From: Zoroaster sp. YZ-2022
Taxonomy: Eukaryota; Echinodermata; Asteroidea; Forcipulatida; Zoroasteridae
Length of the DNA: 64,000 nt
Reading direction: 5' to 3'
Assembly (NCBI GenBank): GCA_029582265.1
Contig: CM055823.1
Location: 1,612,001 to 1,676,000 of the forward strand
The position numbers and the translations under genes are program-made. The stretch's first letter is position 1. Each line of letters begins with the position of its first letter. Below, in pieces: positions 44,010 through 53,935 of the stretch. A model generated the notes under the pieces. It had not been told where the DNA came from, did no database searches, and saw nothing but the letters and a program-made list of their open reading frames with translations.

Positions 44010-45245
44010 ACAATAGTGTTTCGGGCGAAGTACCCGAACACCAAAAGAAAAAAAAAATGGTTAAGGTCATAAATTCAGTGTTGGAGAAGTCAAATGTTAA
44101 CGTCTGTTGAAGTTCTCGCGAGAAGTTTATTTGAATACAATACAATACTGAATTTAGAATTATTTTTAATATTAAACTTTGACTTCGTTTGACAGGAAGT
44201 AAGGTCAAATTGGGGTATAAATATTTTTTGACAATTAACGATCTGTATAATGGCACCAAATTTGTGAATTTCACTTTGTGGTTGTTGAGATATGATTTTT
44301 GAAAATATTAAACTTTGACTCCGGTTTGGACAGGAAGTAAGGTCAAATTGGGGTTACCTTTTGTAAATATTTTTGACAATTAACGATCTGTGCAATGGTA
44401 CAAAAAATTGTGAATTTCTACCTCTGTAGTTGTTGAGATATGATTTTAAATATTAAACTTTGACTCTGGTTTGGACACAGGAAGTAAGGTCAAATTAAAT
44501 ACCTTTGTGTAAATATTTTTTCACAATTAACAATCTATACAATGATACAAAAAAATGTCAATTTACCTCCTTGTGGTTGTGGAGATATGATTTTTTAAAC
44601 ATTAAACTTTGACTTCCGGTTTGACAGGAAGTAAGTATCAAATTGGGGGTCACCTTTTGTGTAAATATTTTTGACAATTAACAATCTATACAATGATACA
44701 AAAATTTCAATTTACCCCTTTGTGGTTGTGGAGATATGATTTTTTAAACATTAAATTTGACTTCGGTTTGGACAGGAAGTAAGGTCAAATTAGTCACTTT
44801 GTGTAAATAATTTTGACAATTAACAATCTGTAACAATGGTGCAAACCGTCAATTTACCTGTTGTGGTTGTTGAGATATGATTTTACGTGCATACATAATT
44901 AGCACGACCAGAGCTGATTTACATTCACCAAATTACGTGCATACATAATGAGTAATGACCAGAGCTGATTTACATTCACCAACAGAGGGCGCATTTTTTA
45001 GCGTTGAAAAAGCCGTGTAGTCTTCATTTGCAACGTAATCAAACGTTTTAACTAATAAAGTATGATTGATCGAAATTCGATATCTGATGACCCAATAATG
45101 ACGTGACAAATTATGTTTCATCTACGTGTTATGTTCTAAGTATGTGCCAAGTTTCAAGTTCATGTGAAGTTTGCAAGTATGTGTTTTTTTGTAGACAATC
45201 GATGGGGAGAAGAAGAAGAAGAAGAAGGAGCAGAAAAAGAAAAAA
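44010..45245. repeat. Composite array block B
   Basis: The same leader, about five 145-bp units, trailer and GAA run as block A. It is preceded by a hairpin-like GTGTTTCGGGCGAAGTACCC-GAACACC at about 44,018-44,042. Just before the trailer, a segment of about 57 bp (ACGTGCATACATAAT, GACCAGAGCTGATTTACATT) is duplicated at 44,884-44,935 and 44,936-44,990. Minus-strand and plus-strand frames here are shadows. Confidence 0.85.
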
Positions 45246-46640
45246 AACTAGATATAAGTTTTTGTCACAACAAAAAACAAGGTGTTCGGTTGAAGTTAAA
45301 ATGGTTACGTCATCAATTCGAAGTGTTGGAGAAGTCAAATGTTAACGTCTGTTGAAGTTCTCGAGAAGTTTATTTGAATATAAATACAATACTGAATTTA
45401 GAAATTATTTTAATATTAAACTTTGACTTGGGTTTGGACAGGAAGTAAGGTCAAATTGGGGTCACCTTTTGTAAATACTTTTGACAATTAACAATATGTA
45501 CAATGGTACAAAATGTCAATTTACCTCCTGTGGTTGTTGAGATATGATTTTTTAAATATTAAACTTTCACCTGGTTTGGACAGGAAGTAAGGTCAAATTT
45601 GGGGTATAAATATTTTTAACAATTAACGATCTGTATAATGGTACCAAATTTGTGAATTTACCTTTGTGGTTGTTGAGATATGATTTTTGAAAATATTAAA
45701 CTTGACTTCCGGTTTGGACAGGAAGTAGGTCAAATTAGTCAATTTTGTAAATATTTTTTGACAATTAACGATCCAGCAATGGTACAAAAATTGTGAATTT
45801 ACCTCTAGTAGTTGTTGAGATATGATTTTTAAATATTAAACTTTGACTCGGTTTGACAGGAAGTAAGGTCAAATTGGGATCAATTGTGTAAATATTTTTC
45901 GACAATTAACAATCTATACAATGATACAAAAAATCAATTTACCTCTTTGTGGTTGTGGAGATATGATTTTGTTAAACATATTAAACTTTGACTTCCGGTT
46001 TGGACAGGAAGTAAGGCACAAATTGGGATCACCTTTGTGTAAATATTTTTCGACAATTAACAATCTGTATAATGGTACAACAATTTTGAATTTAATTTTT
46101 GTGGTTGTTGAGATATTATTTTTTGTAAATTAAACTTTTGACTTCCGGTTTCAACATTAGGAAGTAAGGTCAAATTGGGGTCACCTTTTGTAAATATTTT
46201 TGACAATTAACGATCTGTACAATGGTACAAAATTGTGAATTTACCCTTGTGGTTGTTGAGATATGATTTTTTTAATGTTAAACTTTGACTACTTGACAGG
46301 AAGTAAGGTCAAATTAGCTTTCATGTTTTTGTAAATATTTTTCGACAATTAACAATCTATAATAGGAAAATGTCCATTTACCTGTTGTGGTTGTTGAGAT
46401 ATGATTTTTTTTAATATTAAACTTTGACTTCCGGTTTGGACAGGAAGTAAGGTCAAATCGGTCTGTACAATGGTACAAAATTGTGAATTTACCTCTGTGG
46501 TTGTTGAGATGGTTTTTTTTAAATATTAAACTTTGACTTCCGGTTTGGATAGGAAGTAAGGCCAAATTAGTCATCTTTTGTAAATATCTTTTGACAATTA
46601 GCGATCTGTACAATGGTACAAAAATTGTGAATGGTAAATC
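45246..46640. repeat. Composite array block C, about nine 145-bp units
   Basis: Leader from ACTAGATATAAGTTTTTGTC at about 45,247, then about nine copies of the 145-bp unit (AAACTTTGACTTCCGGTTTG, ACAGGAAGTAAGGTCAAATT, GACAATTAACGATCTGTAC, GTGGTTGTTGAGATATGATT) with frequent small deletions. The array ends near 46,632 where the sequence becomes unique. Confidence 0.88.
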
Positions 46641-47235
46641 ACTAGTTAATGTTAATTTGTGCACAAACTGAAGATTTTTGGAGCCACAAAATTACAAAAT
46701 ATGGCATAAAATTTCTTCTGAAAATTGCTATAACCTTAACAACTGAATTTTTCCTATCCTTATTTATATTCTAAATATTTTGGGCATCTGTTCATATTTT
46801 GTTAGAAACTGGAGTTGTTTACTGTCCAAAGTATGTTCACGTAGCCCTACGTAGGCCCAACTAACGAGTAACGTTGTTAAACAGGGTACAATGTAACGAC
46901 GAACCTGTAGTCCCTCTAAAGAAATGGCCTTTCTTCTATAAAAACACGAAGATAAATACAGGAAACCTCTTAAAATTAAATTCAAGATACCACCCTTTTT
47001 ATGATCAGAGTGTTAAGGATCCATTTGTACATCGAAATACAGTAACACACTGTAACAAACAGTGCGCGTTGATTCGATTGTACATGGAGCTCCATTGTAA
47101 CCAAAGATCGTTGGCAATCCATTTCACACGAATTCCAAGACCCAACACTAACAGCGTCGATTGTACATGGAGCTCCATTGTAACCAAAGATCGTGCAGCG
47201 CCGCATACATGAAGCTGCTTGATTCATGCAACGTA
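46641..47235. other. Unique insert within block C, with 37-bp duplication
   Basis: Separates the block C array from its trailer. A 37-bp exact repeat (CGATTGTACATGGAGCTCCA, TTGTAACCAAAGATCGT) occurs at 47,074-47,110 and 47,157-47,193 and contains the palindrome ATGGAGCTCCAT. No gene was recognised; a 112-codon plus frame crossing it has no known domain. Confidence 0.5.
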
Positions 47236-47640
47236 AGTGAAACGTTTTAGCTAATATCTTTGATTTATCGAAATTGATATCTGATGACCCAATAATGACG
47301 TAACAAATTATGTTTCATCTACGTGTTATGTTCCCAAGTATATGCCAAGTTTCAAGTTCATATGAAGTTTGCAAGTATGGTGTTTTTTTGTAGACAATCT
47401 GATCCGGAAAAGAAGAAAGAAGAAGAAGAAGAAGAAGAAGGTAAGGAGAAGAAAAACCGAAAAAAAAAAAAACTGAATATCAATATTAGGTGTTTCTGGT
47501 GCATACCCTGAACACCTAAAAAAAAAAAACACTCGAACATCAATAATAGGTGTTTCAAGTATACCCGAATTAACCCAAGTCAAAACAACAAAACAAAACA
47601 TGCACCACAAAAACAAAACAAACAAAACAAAACAAACAAA
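47236..47640. repeat. Composite array trailer with two GGTGTTTC tails
   Basis: The trailer of the composite (TATCTGATGACCCAATAATG, TTCATATGAAGTTTGCAAG, GTAGACAATC) followed by a GAA run and two copies of a tail motif (AGGTGTTTCTGGTGCATACC-CTGAACACC at about 47,486; AGGTGTTTCAAGTATACCCG at about 47,547), then CAAAA-rich low-complexity sequence. Confidence 0.75.
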
Positions 47641-47768
47641 AACGCATCACCATTAACCGTAATAGAAATTAAAGGAACATTATATCATCACTGATCAAGA
47701 GGACATGGAATCAGGGGTGCCTGGTTTGAGATTAACCTCAGTGACTGGAAAATAATATATACAAGGTC

Positions 47769-47965
47769 ATGGAGTGCCATGGTCGAGCGGTTTAGTGCAT
47801 CGGATTTGTGTTCTTCCGATGATTGAGTCGTCATGCAGAATGTGGGTTCGAATCCCAACCGCGATCGTGGTACTTGTGTCCTTGAGCAAGACACTTACCA
47901 TAATTCTGCTTCTTCCACCCAGGAGTAAATGGGTACCTGTGAGGGCAGAGTTGGTTGTTGTGTTT
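47769..47965 (+). mobile_element. tRNA-headed SINE, cut by gap
   Basis: A clear tRNA-like head: GTGCCATGGTCGAGCGGTTT (A box) and GTGGGTTCGAATCCCAACCG (B box), resembling a class II tRNA (Leu/Ser-like) with a long variable segment, followed by ACTTGTGTCCTTGAGCAAGA and GAGGGCAGAGTTGGTTG. The rest is lost in the gap. Copies of the same subfamily are at 48,909-49,273 and 55,330-55,684. Confidence 0.88.
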
Positions 47966-48465
47966 NNNNNNNNNNNNNNNNNNNNNNNNNNNNNNNNNNN
48001 NNNNNNNNNNNNNNNNNNNNNNNNNNNNNNNNNNNNNNNNNNNNNNNNNNNNNNNNNNNNNNNNNNNNNNNNNNNNNNNNNNNNNNNNNNNNNNNNNNNN
48101 NNNNNNNNNNNNNNNNNNNNNNNNNNNNNNNNNNNNNNNNNNNNNNNNNNNNNNNNNNNNNNNNNNNNNNNNNNNNNNNNNNNNNNNNNNNNNNNNNNNN
48201 NNNNNNNNNNNNNNNNNNNNNNNNNNNNNNNNNNNNNNNNNNNNNNNNNNNNNNNNNNNNNNNNNNNNNNNNNNNNNNNNNNNNNNNNNNNNNNNNNNNN
48301 NNNNNNNNNNNNNNNNNNNNNNNNNNNNNNNNNNNNNNNNNNNNNNNNNNNNNNNNNNNNNNNNNNNNNNNNNNNNNNNNNNNNNNNNNNNNNNNNNNNN
48401 NNNNNNNNNNNNNNNNNNNNNNNNNNNNNNNNNNNNNNNNNNNNNNNNNNNNNNNNNNNNNNNNN
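47966..48465. other. Scaffold gap (500 N)
   Basis: Exactly 500 N. It interrupts a SINE on the left and a LINE coding fragment on the right, and may hide upstream exons of the GNPNAT1-like gene. Confidence 0.99.
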
Positions 48466-48556
48466 TCCTTCCCCTGAGCACATGGCCTAACCATCGGATA
48501 CGTCGGCATTTGATTTGAGATCTTATTTGGCCAGAAGATGCGGCAGATTCTCCGAA
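48466..48556 (-). pseudogene. LINE C-terminal fragment
   Basis: On the minus strand, GESAASSGQIRSQIKCRRIR then WLGHVLRG reads out of the gap. The RRIRWLGHVLR pattern is characteristic of the C-terminal region of many LINE polymerases. It is truncated by the gap and not the same element as the CR1/L2-like fragments elsewhere in the window. Confidence 0.6.
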
Positions 48557-48639
48557 GGCAACCATTGTGAAAAGATTTTGATTGAAAATATACATGTATA
48601 CACATTGTGCTATTTGGTGACGATCTGTAGTTTGTGTGG

Positions 48640-48735
48640 CCGCCAGGTGCCGACTTTTGGTAAACCGGTTAACTGACCGTGGAAGATTCAGTTAAACGGT
48701 TAGCAAACTAACCGGTAACTCCCAGCACTAATGGT
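48640..48735. mobile_element. Solo end of hAT-like element (satellite parent family)
   Basis: Reads AGGTGCCGACTTTTGGTAAA, CCGGTTAACTGACCGTGG, GCAAACTAACCGGTAACTCC and CAGCACTA. In reverse complement it begins TAGTGCTGGGAGTTACCGG and continues as in each unit of the 32-34-kb satellite. It lies 33 bp upstream of the GNPNAT1-like exon. Confidence 0.7.
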
Positions 48736-48768
48736 TTATCAATAGATCTTTTTTTCTTTGTGATGTAG

Positions 48769-48896
48769 AAAGATTCAATGATATGAAAAGGTCGAAGAGT
48801 TACTATGTAACTGTCGTGGAGAATACAGACACAAATCAGGTGGTAGCAGCAGCGACACTGGTACTTGAGCAGAAATTCATCCATGAATGTGCACTA
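48769..48896 (+). CDS. GNPNAT1: GNPNAT1-like exon (N-terminal half of GNAT domain)
   Basis: Glucosamine-6-phosphate N-acetyltransferase acetylates glucosamine-6-phosphate with acetyl-CoA on the route to UDP-GlcNAc. The acceptor is TTTTTTTCTTTGTGATGTAG and the donor GTAAGT. In phase 2 it reads RFNDMKRSKSYYVTVVENTD, then QVVAAATLVLEQKFIHECAL (42 residues). This matches the family's YYVTVVED...VATATL..E.KFIH.CA block (beta strands 2-4 of the GNAT fold). The exon ends in phase 0 and joins the RGRIEE start of the next exon. The family usually has Lys where this exon ends in Leu. Upstream exons coding for about 75 N-terminal residues were not found. Confidence 0.93.
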
Positions 48897-48908
48897 GTAA
48901 GTTATAAT

Positions 48909-49273
48909 AATTATAATAATAATGTGGACTTTATATGGTGCATGTATCCACCAAACTGGTGCTCGAGGCACATTACATTATTACCCCTGCTCACCAGGCT
49001 CATAAATCATTCCTGAAACCATCTTGTCTCCCTGGGGAGTATACAGCTCAATTGCTGCCATTTCAGCGCATATGGGCTAATCAAACACGACAACCAACTC
49101 TGCCCTCACAGATACCCATTTACCCCTGGGTGGAGAGAAGCAATTATGGTAAAGTGTCTTGCTCAAGGACACAAGCACCCCGGTCGCAGCTGGGATTCGA
49201 ACCCACATTCTGACGACTCGGCCATCAGAACCTACAACCGATGCACTAAACCGCCGACCATGGCACTCCATGA
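48909..49273 (-). mobile_element. Complete tRNA-headed SINE in GNPNAT1 intron
   Basis: On the minus strand: head with ATGGTCGGCGGTTTAGTGCA and GTGGGTTCGAATCCCAGCTG, body TGTGTCCTTGAGCAAGACAC, GAGGGCAGAGTTGG, tail GAGCACCAGTTTGGTGGATA, CATATAAAGTCCACATT, ending in ATT repeats next to the donor site of the upstream exon (48,897). Confidence 0.9.
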
Positions 49274-49535
49274 AGCCACAGTATGGTCATTTTCCATTCA
49301 GATGTTTCAATTATAAAAAGCAATATGCATTTTGACAAGCAAGATTACCGTGATTACCGCTAAAGTTGTTATGGAAAATGCTAGTTGGTAACTGATTGGT
49401 ATTGGTAACCTAAACAATAAAACACGCTAAGCATGTTATGAACTGCTTATATTAACTGCTTACATGTATACACTGTATTTTTCTTTGCTCGCTTCCCTTA
49501 TTATATAATATTTCAGGTCAGTTTCTCCCTATATA
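49274..49535. other. GNPNAT1 intron, unremarkable
   Basis: Intronic sequence between the SINE and the tRNA-like tandem repeats. No feature recognised. Confidence 0.4.
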
Positions 49536-49568
49536 TAAACGGAAAGCGAGCAAAGAAAAGACCAACTG

Positions 49569-49640
49569 ATGCCGGACTCGAACCCGCGACCTCTCGAATA
49601 CCGTATGAGCACTCTACCAACTGAGCTAACCAGCCCCTAT
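49569..49640 (-). tRNA. tRNA-like unit 1 (pseudogene or SINE-type)
   Basis: Minus strand: D-arm GCTCAGTTGGTAGAGT and T-arm GGGTTCGAGTCC are intact pol III boxes. The anticodon arm (GCTCATACGGTATTCGAG) pairs poorly, so no anticodon can be assigned. Confidence 0.5.
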
Positions 49641-49887
49641 GTTGGTGGGTGGTCCACTTATGCCAATTATCTATTGCTCTATGGAGCCAGGTCAGAGGCC
49701 AAACCATGTCTGCCGAGTAGCCAGGGATCAAGCCCTGGTTAGATGCAAACAACCCGGGTAACGGCAGTAGCGGGGATCACACAACTTGGGACACAAGCCT
49801 TTTATGTGGTTGTACACAAAGTAGATTTATAGGGAGAAACTGACTTGAAATATTATATAAACGGAAAGCGAGCAAGAAAAATTGGCT

Positions 49888-49959
49888 GTTGCCGGACTCG
49901 AACCCAGCGACCTCTCGAATACCGTATGAGCGCTCTACCAACTGAGCTAACCAGCCCCT
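49888..49959 (-). tRNA. tRNA-like unit 2 (pseudogene or SINE-type)
   Basis: The same unit as copies 1 and 3, with D-arm GCTCAGTTGGTAGAGC and B box GGGTTCGAGTCC. An extra base interrupts the T stem (GCTGGGTTCG). Anticodon not assignable. Confidence 0.5.
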
Positions 49960-50205
49960 ATGTTGGTGGGCGGTCCACTTATGCCAATTATCTATTGCTC
50001 TATGGGGCCAGGTCAGAGGCCAAACCATATCTGCCGAGTAGCCAGGGATCAAGCCCCGGTTGGATACAAACAACCTGGGTAACGGCAGTAGCGGGGATCA
50101 CACAACTTGGGACATAAGCCTTTTATGTGGTTGTACACAAAGTAGATTTATAGGGAGAAACTGACCTGAAATATTATATAAACGGAAAGCGAGCAAAGAA
50201 AAATT

Positions 50206-50279
50206 GGCTGATGCCGGACTCGAACCCGCGACCTCTCGAATACCGTACGAGCGCTCTACCAACTGAGCTAACCAGCCCC
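50206..50279 (-). tRNA. tRNA-like unit 3 (best-paired copy)
   Basis: Acceptor stem GGCTGGT pairs with ATCAGCC over 7 bp (one G-T), D stem GCTC/GAGC is perfect, the anticodon stem CTCG/CGAG is only 4 bp with a 9-nt loop (TACGGTATT), and the T stem has one mismatch (GCGGG/CCGGC). It is closer to a cloverleaf than units 1 and 2, but the irregular anticodon arm argues for a pseudogene or tRNA-derived repeat. Confidence 0.5.
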
Positions 50280-50330
50280 TATGTTGGTGGGCGGTCCACT
50301 TATCCCACTATTCTGCTCTATGCTCTATGG

Positions 50331-50331
<1 letters not shown>

Positions 50332-50427
<96 letters not shown>

Positions 50428-50520
50428 ACATATACATATATATATATATACATATACATATACATACATATACATATATTTATACATATATACATATATA
50501 TACATATATATAAATTAAAT
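50332..50520. repeat. (TA)n / (TATACA)n microsatellite
   Basis: About 50 bp of pure TA followed by alternating TATACATA/CATATA units. It ends near 50,515. A second short TA run is at 50,554-50,571. Frames of alternating Tyr-Ile or Tyr-Val are meaningless. Confidence 0.95.
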
Positions 50521-50651
50521 CTGAGGGTGGCCTTTAGCTTGATCCAGACTTTCATATATATATATATATATAAAGCAATTTTCGTAAATAAATCATGCAA
50601 AATAAATCTTGCAATTTTGTTTTTAAAAATATGTATTTTTGTACTACACAG

Positions 50652-50713
50652 AGAGGGAGAATTGAAGAGGTTGTAGTGAATTCAGATTATAGGGGAAAAC
50701 AACTTGGCAAACT
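50652..50713 (+). CDS. GNPNAT1: GNPNAT1-like exon (acetyl-CoA pyrophosphate loop)
   Basis: A 62-nt exon with acceptor TACTACACAG and donor GTAAGT, entered in phase 0. It reads [20 protein letters not shown] plus two bases of the next codon. This holds GNAT motif A: VVV (beta 4) followed by RGKQLGKL, the R/Q-x-x-G-x-G/A loop that binds the acetyl-CoA pyrophosphate. The human protein has RGRVEDVVV...RGKQLGKLL at the same place. With the flanking exons it gives a continuous, uninterrupted frame. Confidence 0.95.
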
Positions 50714-51035
50714 GTAAGTATTTCCCTGGCAGGATTAGGGTGGCTGAAAAGGGGGAGGGAGAACATTGCCAAAAAATGGGATGAGAGATAGAAAAACATT
50801 GTTAATTTACATGTATGCATGTCAACAAAAAAGTGGGAGAGGGTCCCCTTTTCATCCCTTTCTCTTCTTGGATCAGCGAGTGGTAAATATATTGTTCCAC
50901 TTTGAAGAAAACATACATGGACCACTAACCAATGCTAAAATTGCAAACCAATCATTTATTTCTGCCATTAAAATCAACTGTTCTGACATGTTACACAGTA
51001 GATTTGAAGGGAATCGTTTTTAAGAGTGAATAGAA
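50714..51035. other. GNPNAT1 intron, unremarkable
   Basis: Intronic. Short frames on both strands are shadows. Confidence 0.4.
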
Positions 51036-51665
51036 ATTTTTTGAAACGACCCACTCCAGGCCATTAGCTGTTGCCAGTGGCCTCCTATGGTTACCCTTCT
51101 GTGCACTGTCACACCACTGAGATTGCAGGGTAAGGTGATCTCCCATTGATACATTGCAGGCCATACTAATATGTTCAAACATTTACAGTGGCCTTGGGTG
51201 GCACACAGTTGATTTTGTAAGATTACTTGGAAAGGACAGCAGGCTTGTACATGTATGTACTGAAGGTTGCTAAAGAACAGAATTTTGTGGATTGGAGTGG
51301 CCTCCATGTGTAGGAGGGTTAATTTCATTAGTCAACTGCATAATTTTTTAACCCTCCTACAATCAGCGCAATTTTTGAAACGACCCATTCAGGCCACTCT
51401 AAGCCATTAGCTGTTGCCAGTGGCCTCCTATGGTTACCCTTCTGTGCACTGTCACACCACTGAGATTACAGGGTAAAGTGGTCTCCCATTGATACATTGC
51501 AGGCCATACTAATTTATGTTCAAACATTTACAGTGGCCTTGGGTTGCACACAGTTGATTTTGTAAGATTACTTGGAAAGGACAGCAGACTTGTATGTACT
51601 AGAGGTTGGTGAAGAACATTGAAAATTTAGTGGACCGGAGTGGCCTCCGTGTGTGTACCAATTGA
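51036..51665. repeat. Tandem duplication of ~330 bp in GNPNAT1 intron
   Basis: Units at about 51,036-51,325 and 51,372-51,660 align closely (TTTTTGAAACGACCCA, AGCTGTTGCCAGTGGCCTCC, TATGGTTACCCTTCTGTGCA, CCCATTGATACATTGCAGGC, TTACTTGGAAAGGACAGCAG). The unit end (GTACTGAAGGTTGCT, GAGTGGCCTCCATGTG) also recurs at 38,461-38,545. Non-coding. Confidence 0.9.
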
Positions 51666-51850
51666 CTGATTAATTCAATTTGTAACTCAAGAAATGCATT
51701 TTATTGATTTCAAATAAGCAATTAATTTCTTGATTGTCTGTCAACAATTTGTTTATACTTCTTAAAATTCATATGTTTGAAATGGTTGTTACATTTAGTT
51801 TTGGTAAAAGTTCTGATATGATAAGTTATCCCTTATATTTTTGCCCCCAG

Positions 51851-51992
51851 ACTCATGTCGTCATTAACTCTTCTAAGTCAGGACCTAGGATGCTACAAGA
51901 CTACACTTGAGTGTGCAGAGGGCAATATTCCATTCTATGAGAAGTTTGGCTACGTCAAAGACAAAGAGGTCTACATGCAGAACAGGCATTAA
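51851..51992 (+). CDS. GNPNAT1: GNPNAT1-like terminal exon
   Basis: After TTTTTGCCCCCAG, the first base completes a Leu codon and the frame reads LMSSLTLLSQDLGCYKTTLE, CAEGNIPFYEKFGYVKDKEV, YMQNRH and stop. This is the typical C-terminus of glucosamine-6-phosphate N-acetyltransferases (LLS.L.CYK.TLEC...N..FY.KFGY...E..M). The N-x-x-FY-x-KFGY helix lines the substrate pocket in this family. Counting all three exons, 109 residues are visible against about 184 in the human protein. No stop or shift is present, so the gene looks functional. No AATAAA lies close downstream. Confidence 0.95.
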
Positions 51993-52029
51993 AACCCCCA
52001 CATGACACCTGTGATAAAAAGACAGTGGC

Positions 52030-52440
52030 CAATTTCAAACAGCTGTTAAAACCCTTGTATACATGCAGTCTCCAAAATGCCACAAAAACAAAAACTGCTA
52101 AGTACACAATGCTTTTTGTGTGCATGCCTCAAAATATTGCATACTGTACACAAGAATGGTACATGGATACCCCAAAATGCCCCTGGGACAAACACAAAGT
52201 GTTCTGACCTTCACACAGTATGTGTATACCCCAAGTTACTGCACTGGTTTATTTCAAGTTAGCCTTGCAATGAAACAAAGCAGGTGGCTGCTTCAGTTTA
52301 CCTCATCTCTCTGAAGAGCCTTGGGGTATGCCATTAATCATGAGATAAGAAAGTGCGTACCACAATATGTCCCAGTTGAGACATTTTGAAGTATGGGTCC
52401 ACTTTGTGAAGAACTACACTGATAATAGGAGGGTTTTAAA
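52030..52440. repeat. Dispersed repeat B, copy 2
   Basis: Reverse-complement relative of 29,455-29,860, lying just downstream of the GNPNAT1 stop codon and so probably in its 3' UTR or downstream flank. Confidence 0.65.
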
Positions 52441-53377
52441 CCAGATATAATTGCTGAGCAGTAAGCAAGGTTTTCTTGGTTACCAATGAATTATGTGTAC
52501 AAAATATGCAGACCTTGGCTGGTTGTCTGCATAATACTGCTCACCATAAATATCTGCTTAATAGTAAACCTTTCTGCTTAGAGAGGAGGGCCAAAGTCAT
52601 GGTACAGCCAAGCCTTTAAGAAGCCAGGCCCAGGCTTTGCTGAGGCCTATGGGCCTATATAATGCCCTAACTGAGCACAAAAGACCCTTTACTAATGAAT
52701 AGATCTCAAATAGCTCTTATTGTTAACGCAGACTTGACTGACACCTCAGCTGTATTTTGTTTCCAACTCCAGCCCGTATAATGAGCTAGGCTAGGCCCTC
52801 CAGAAGCCCATGTTATGTTGATTGGCAGGTACTGTATTGTTACAGGATTAGTATTCACAAAAGACAGATTAGGAGGCCAGGTAGCCCAGGCCAGGCAGGG
52901 CTGGCAATGCTGATTGGTTACTTTAAAAAAATATGCGAACAAAAGTTTTAATATTAACAAAATATTTAAATTTTTAACAAAATATTTAAATACTATAATG
53001 CCTATATGGAATTTTTGTACACATCAAATGTTCGGATGAATTGGACGGTGTCTCTACTGCAGTTCTCGCTATTCTTAGCAATGATATCACACTATCACCT
53101 AATTCGCATATCCAAGATTTTTGGATGTTGAAATCTGAAATTGTCCAGTTCATGGGTGAGAGAGCATTGGGTATGAGGTATTCAGAAACTGCTTGAAAGC
53201 CCCAGGGATGAGGTTAGTCCAAAAGCACTTGTGAATTCTAATATAATCTCTCTCTTAAATGAGGGTACTTCCGAAAGAATGATTTCTCAGGATGTCATGT
53301 ACTTGGTAAAATGATTGTATTGCCAATTTTACACTAGGGTATTATTATTATTTTTGTTGTTTTAGATAACTTGATAA
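52441..53377. other. Intergenic, nothing recognised
   Basis: AT-rich sequence with a tandem of TTAACAAAATATTTAAAT at 52,956-52,992. No gene seen. Confidence 0.45.
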
Positions 53378-53696
53378 TTAACCCTAACCTTCCCAAATCC
53401 TCCAAAATCCTCTTTGCTAAAGTGAAGGATTTTGAAGGACTGAGGTTATTAGGCATACTTGCCTTTCCATGGTACATGTACATCCATGTTTGTTGTAGTG
53501 ATTGCAAGGTCAGTGCTTGGGTCAGTGGACACTGTTTATTGCTCCATGCATGCAGGGAGGGTCCCTGGCCATGTACATGTATCACAAATTAGAAACACAT
53601 GTGTGCATACATGTCATGTGCTTGCTTTACTACTGAAGGATTTTGGAGGATTCTGGTTATGTGTAAGCAAATGGGCCTAGGGAGTTAGGGTTTTAA
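53378..53696 (+). mobile_element. TTAA-ended MITE (TTAACCCTAAC), copy 2
   Basis: Starts TTAACCCTAACCTTCCC and ends GGAGTTAGGGTTTTAA, opposite in orientation to copies 1 and 3. It contains the shared frame of 73 codons (53,459-53,680, MPFHGTCTSMFVVVIARSV start). Confidence 0.8.
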
Positions 53697-53777
53697 TGTG
53701 AGACAAATTTGCATGTAGGCTTAAAAATAATTAAAATAATAAAATAAACATTTATATGCCAGTATCCATCAGAAACA

Positions 53778-53935
53778 CACACACACACAGGGTCTTTTTC
53801 CGTAATTGTGGGGACATACACTCACTTTTAGACACAGTTGTGGGGACCAAAAATGCTATGGGGACATGAAAATGTCCCCACAGATACTGTGTTCTTGCCT
53901 ACCCTTTTGTTATAAGTCCCCACAACCTTGCGAAG
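53778..53935. mobile_element. Short element with GTGGGGACA / TGTCCCCAC motifs
   Basis: After a (CA)7 run, several inverted copies of GTGGGGAC/GTCCCCAC lie within 130 bp (GTGGGGACATACACTC, TTGTGGGGACC, TGTCCCCACAG, GTCCCCACAAC). Related to 7,183-7,350. Probably a small MITE or foldback. Confidence 0.55.

Larger units (their letters stand above)
49536..50290 (-). repeat. ~317-bp tandem repeat carrying tRNA-like units, 2.4 copies
   Basis: Units start at about 49,540 (ACGGAAAGCGAGCAAAG), 49,861 and 50,182. Each holds a minus-strand tRNA-like sequence, then TGTTGGTGGGYGGTCCACTT, GTCAGAGGCCAAACCAT, GGATCAAGCCC, GTAACGGCAGTAGCGGGGAT, GTACACAAAGTAGATTTATA. The third copy runs into a TA microsatellite. 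The open frames here (containing GWLAQLVE and REVAGSSPA) are artefacts of translating tRNA sequence. Confidence 0.88.

Noticed and set aside
47767..48605. Open frames across 47,966-48,465
   Set aside because: They consist mainly of gap N; only the short LINE-like end at 48,466-48,556 is meaningful.
49513..50117. Open frames containing GWLAQLVE and REVAGSSPA
   Set aside because: Well-known spurious peptides produced by translating tRNA-like sequence in the minus strand.
50211..50676. Tyr-Ile, Tyr-Val and Ile-His repeat proteins
   Set aside because: Translation of the TA/TATACA microsatellite.
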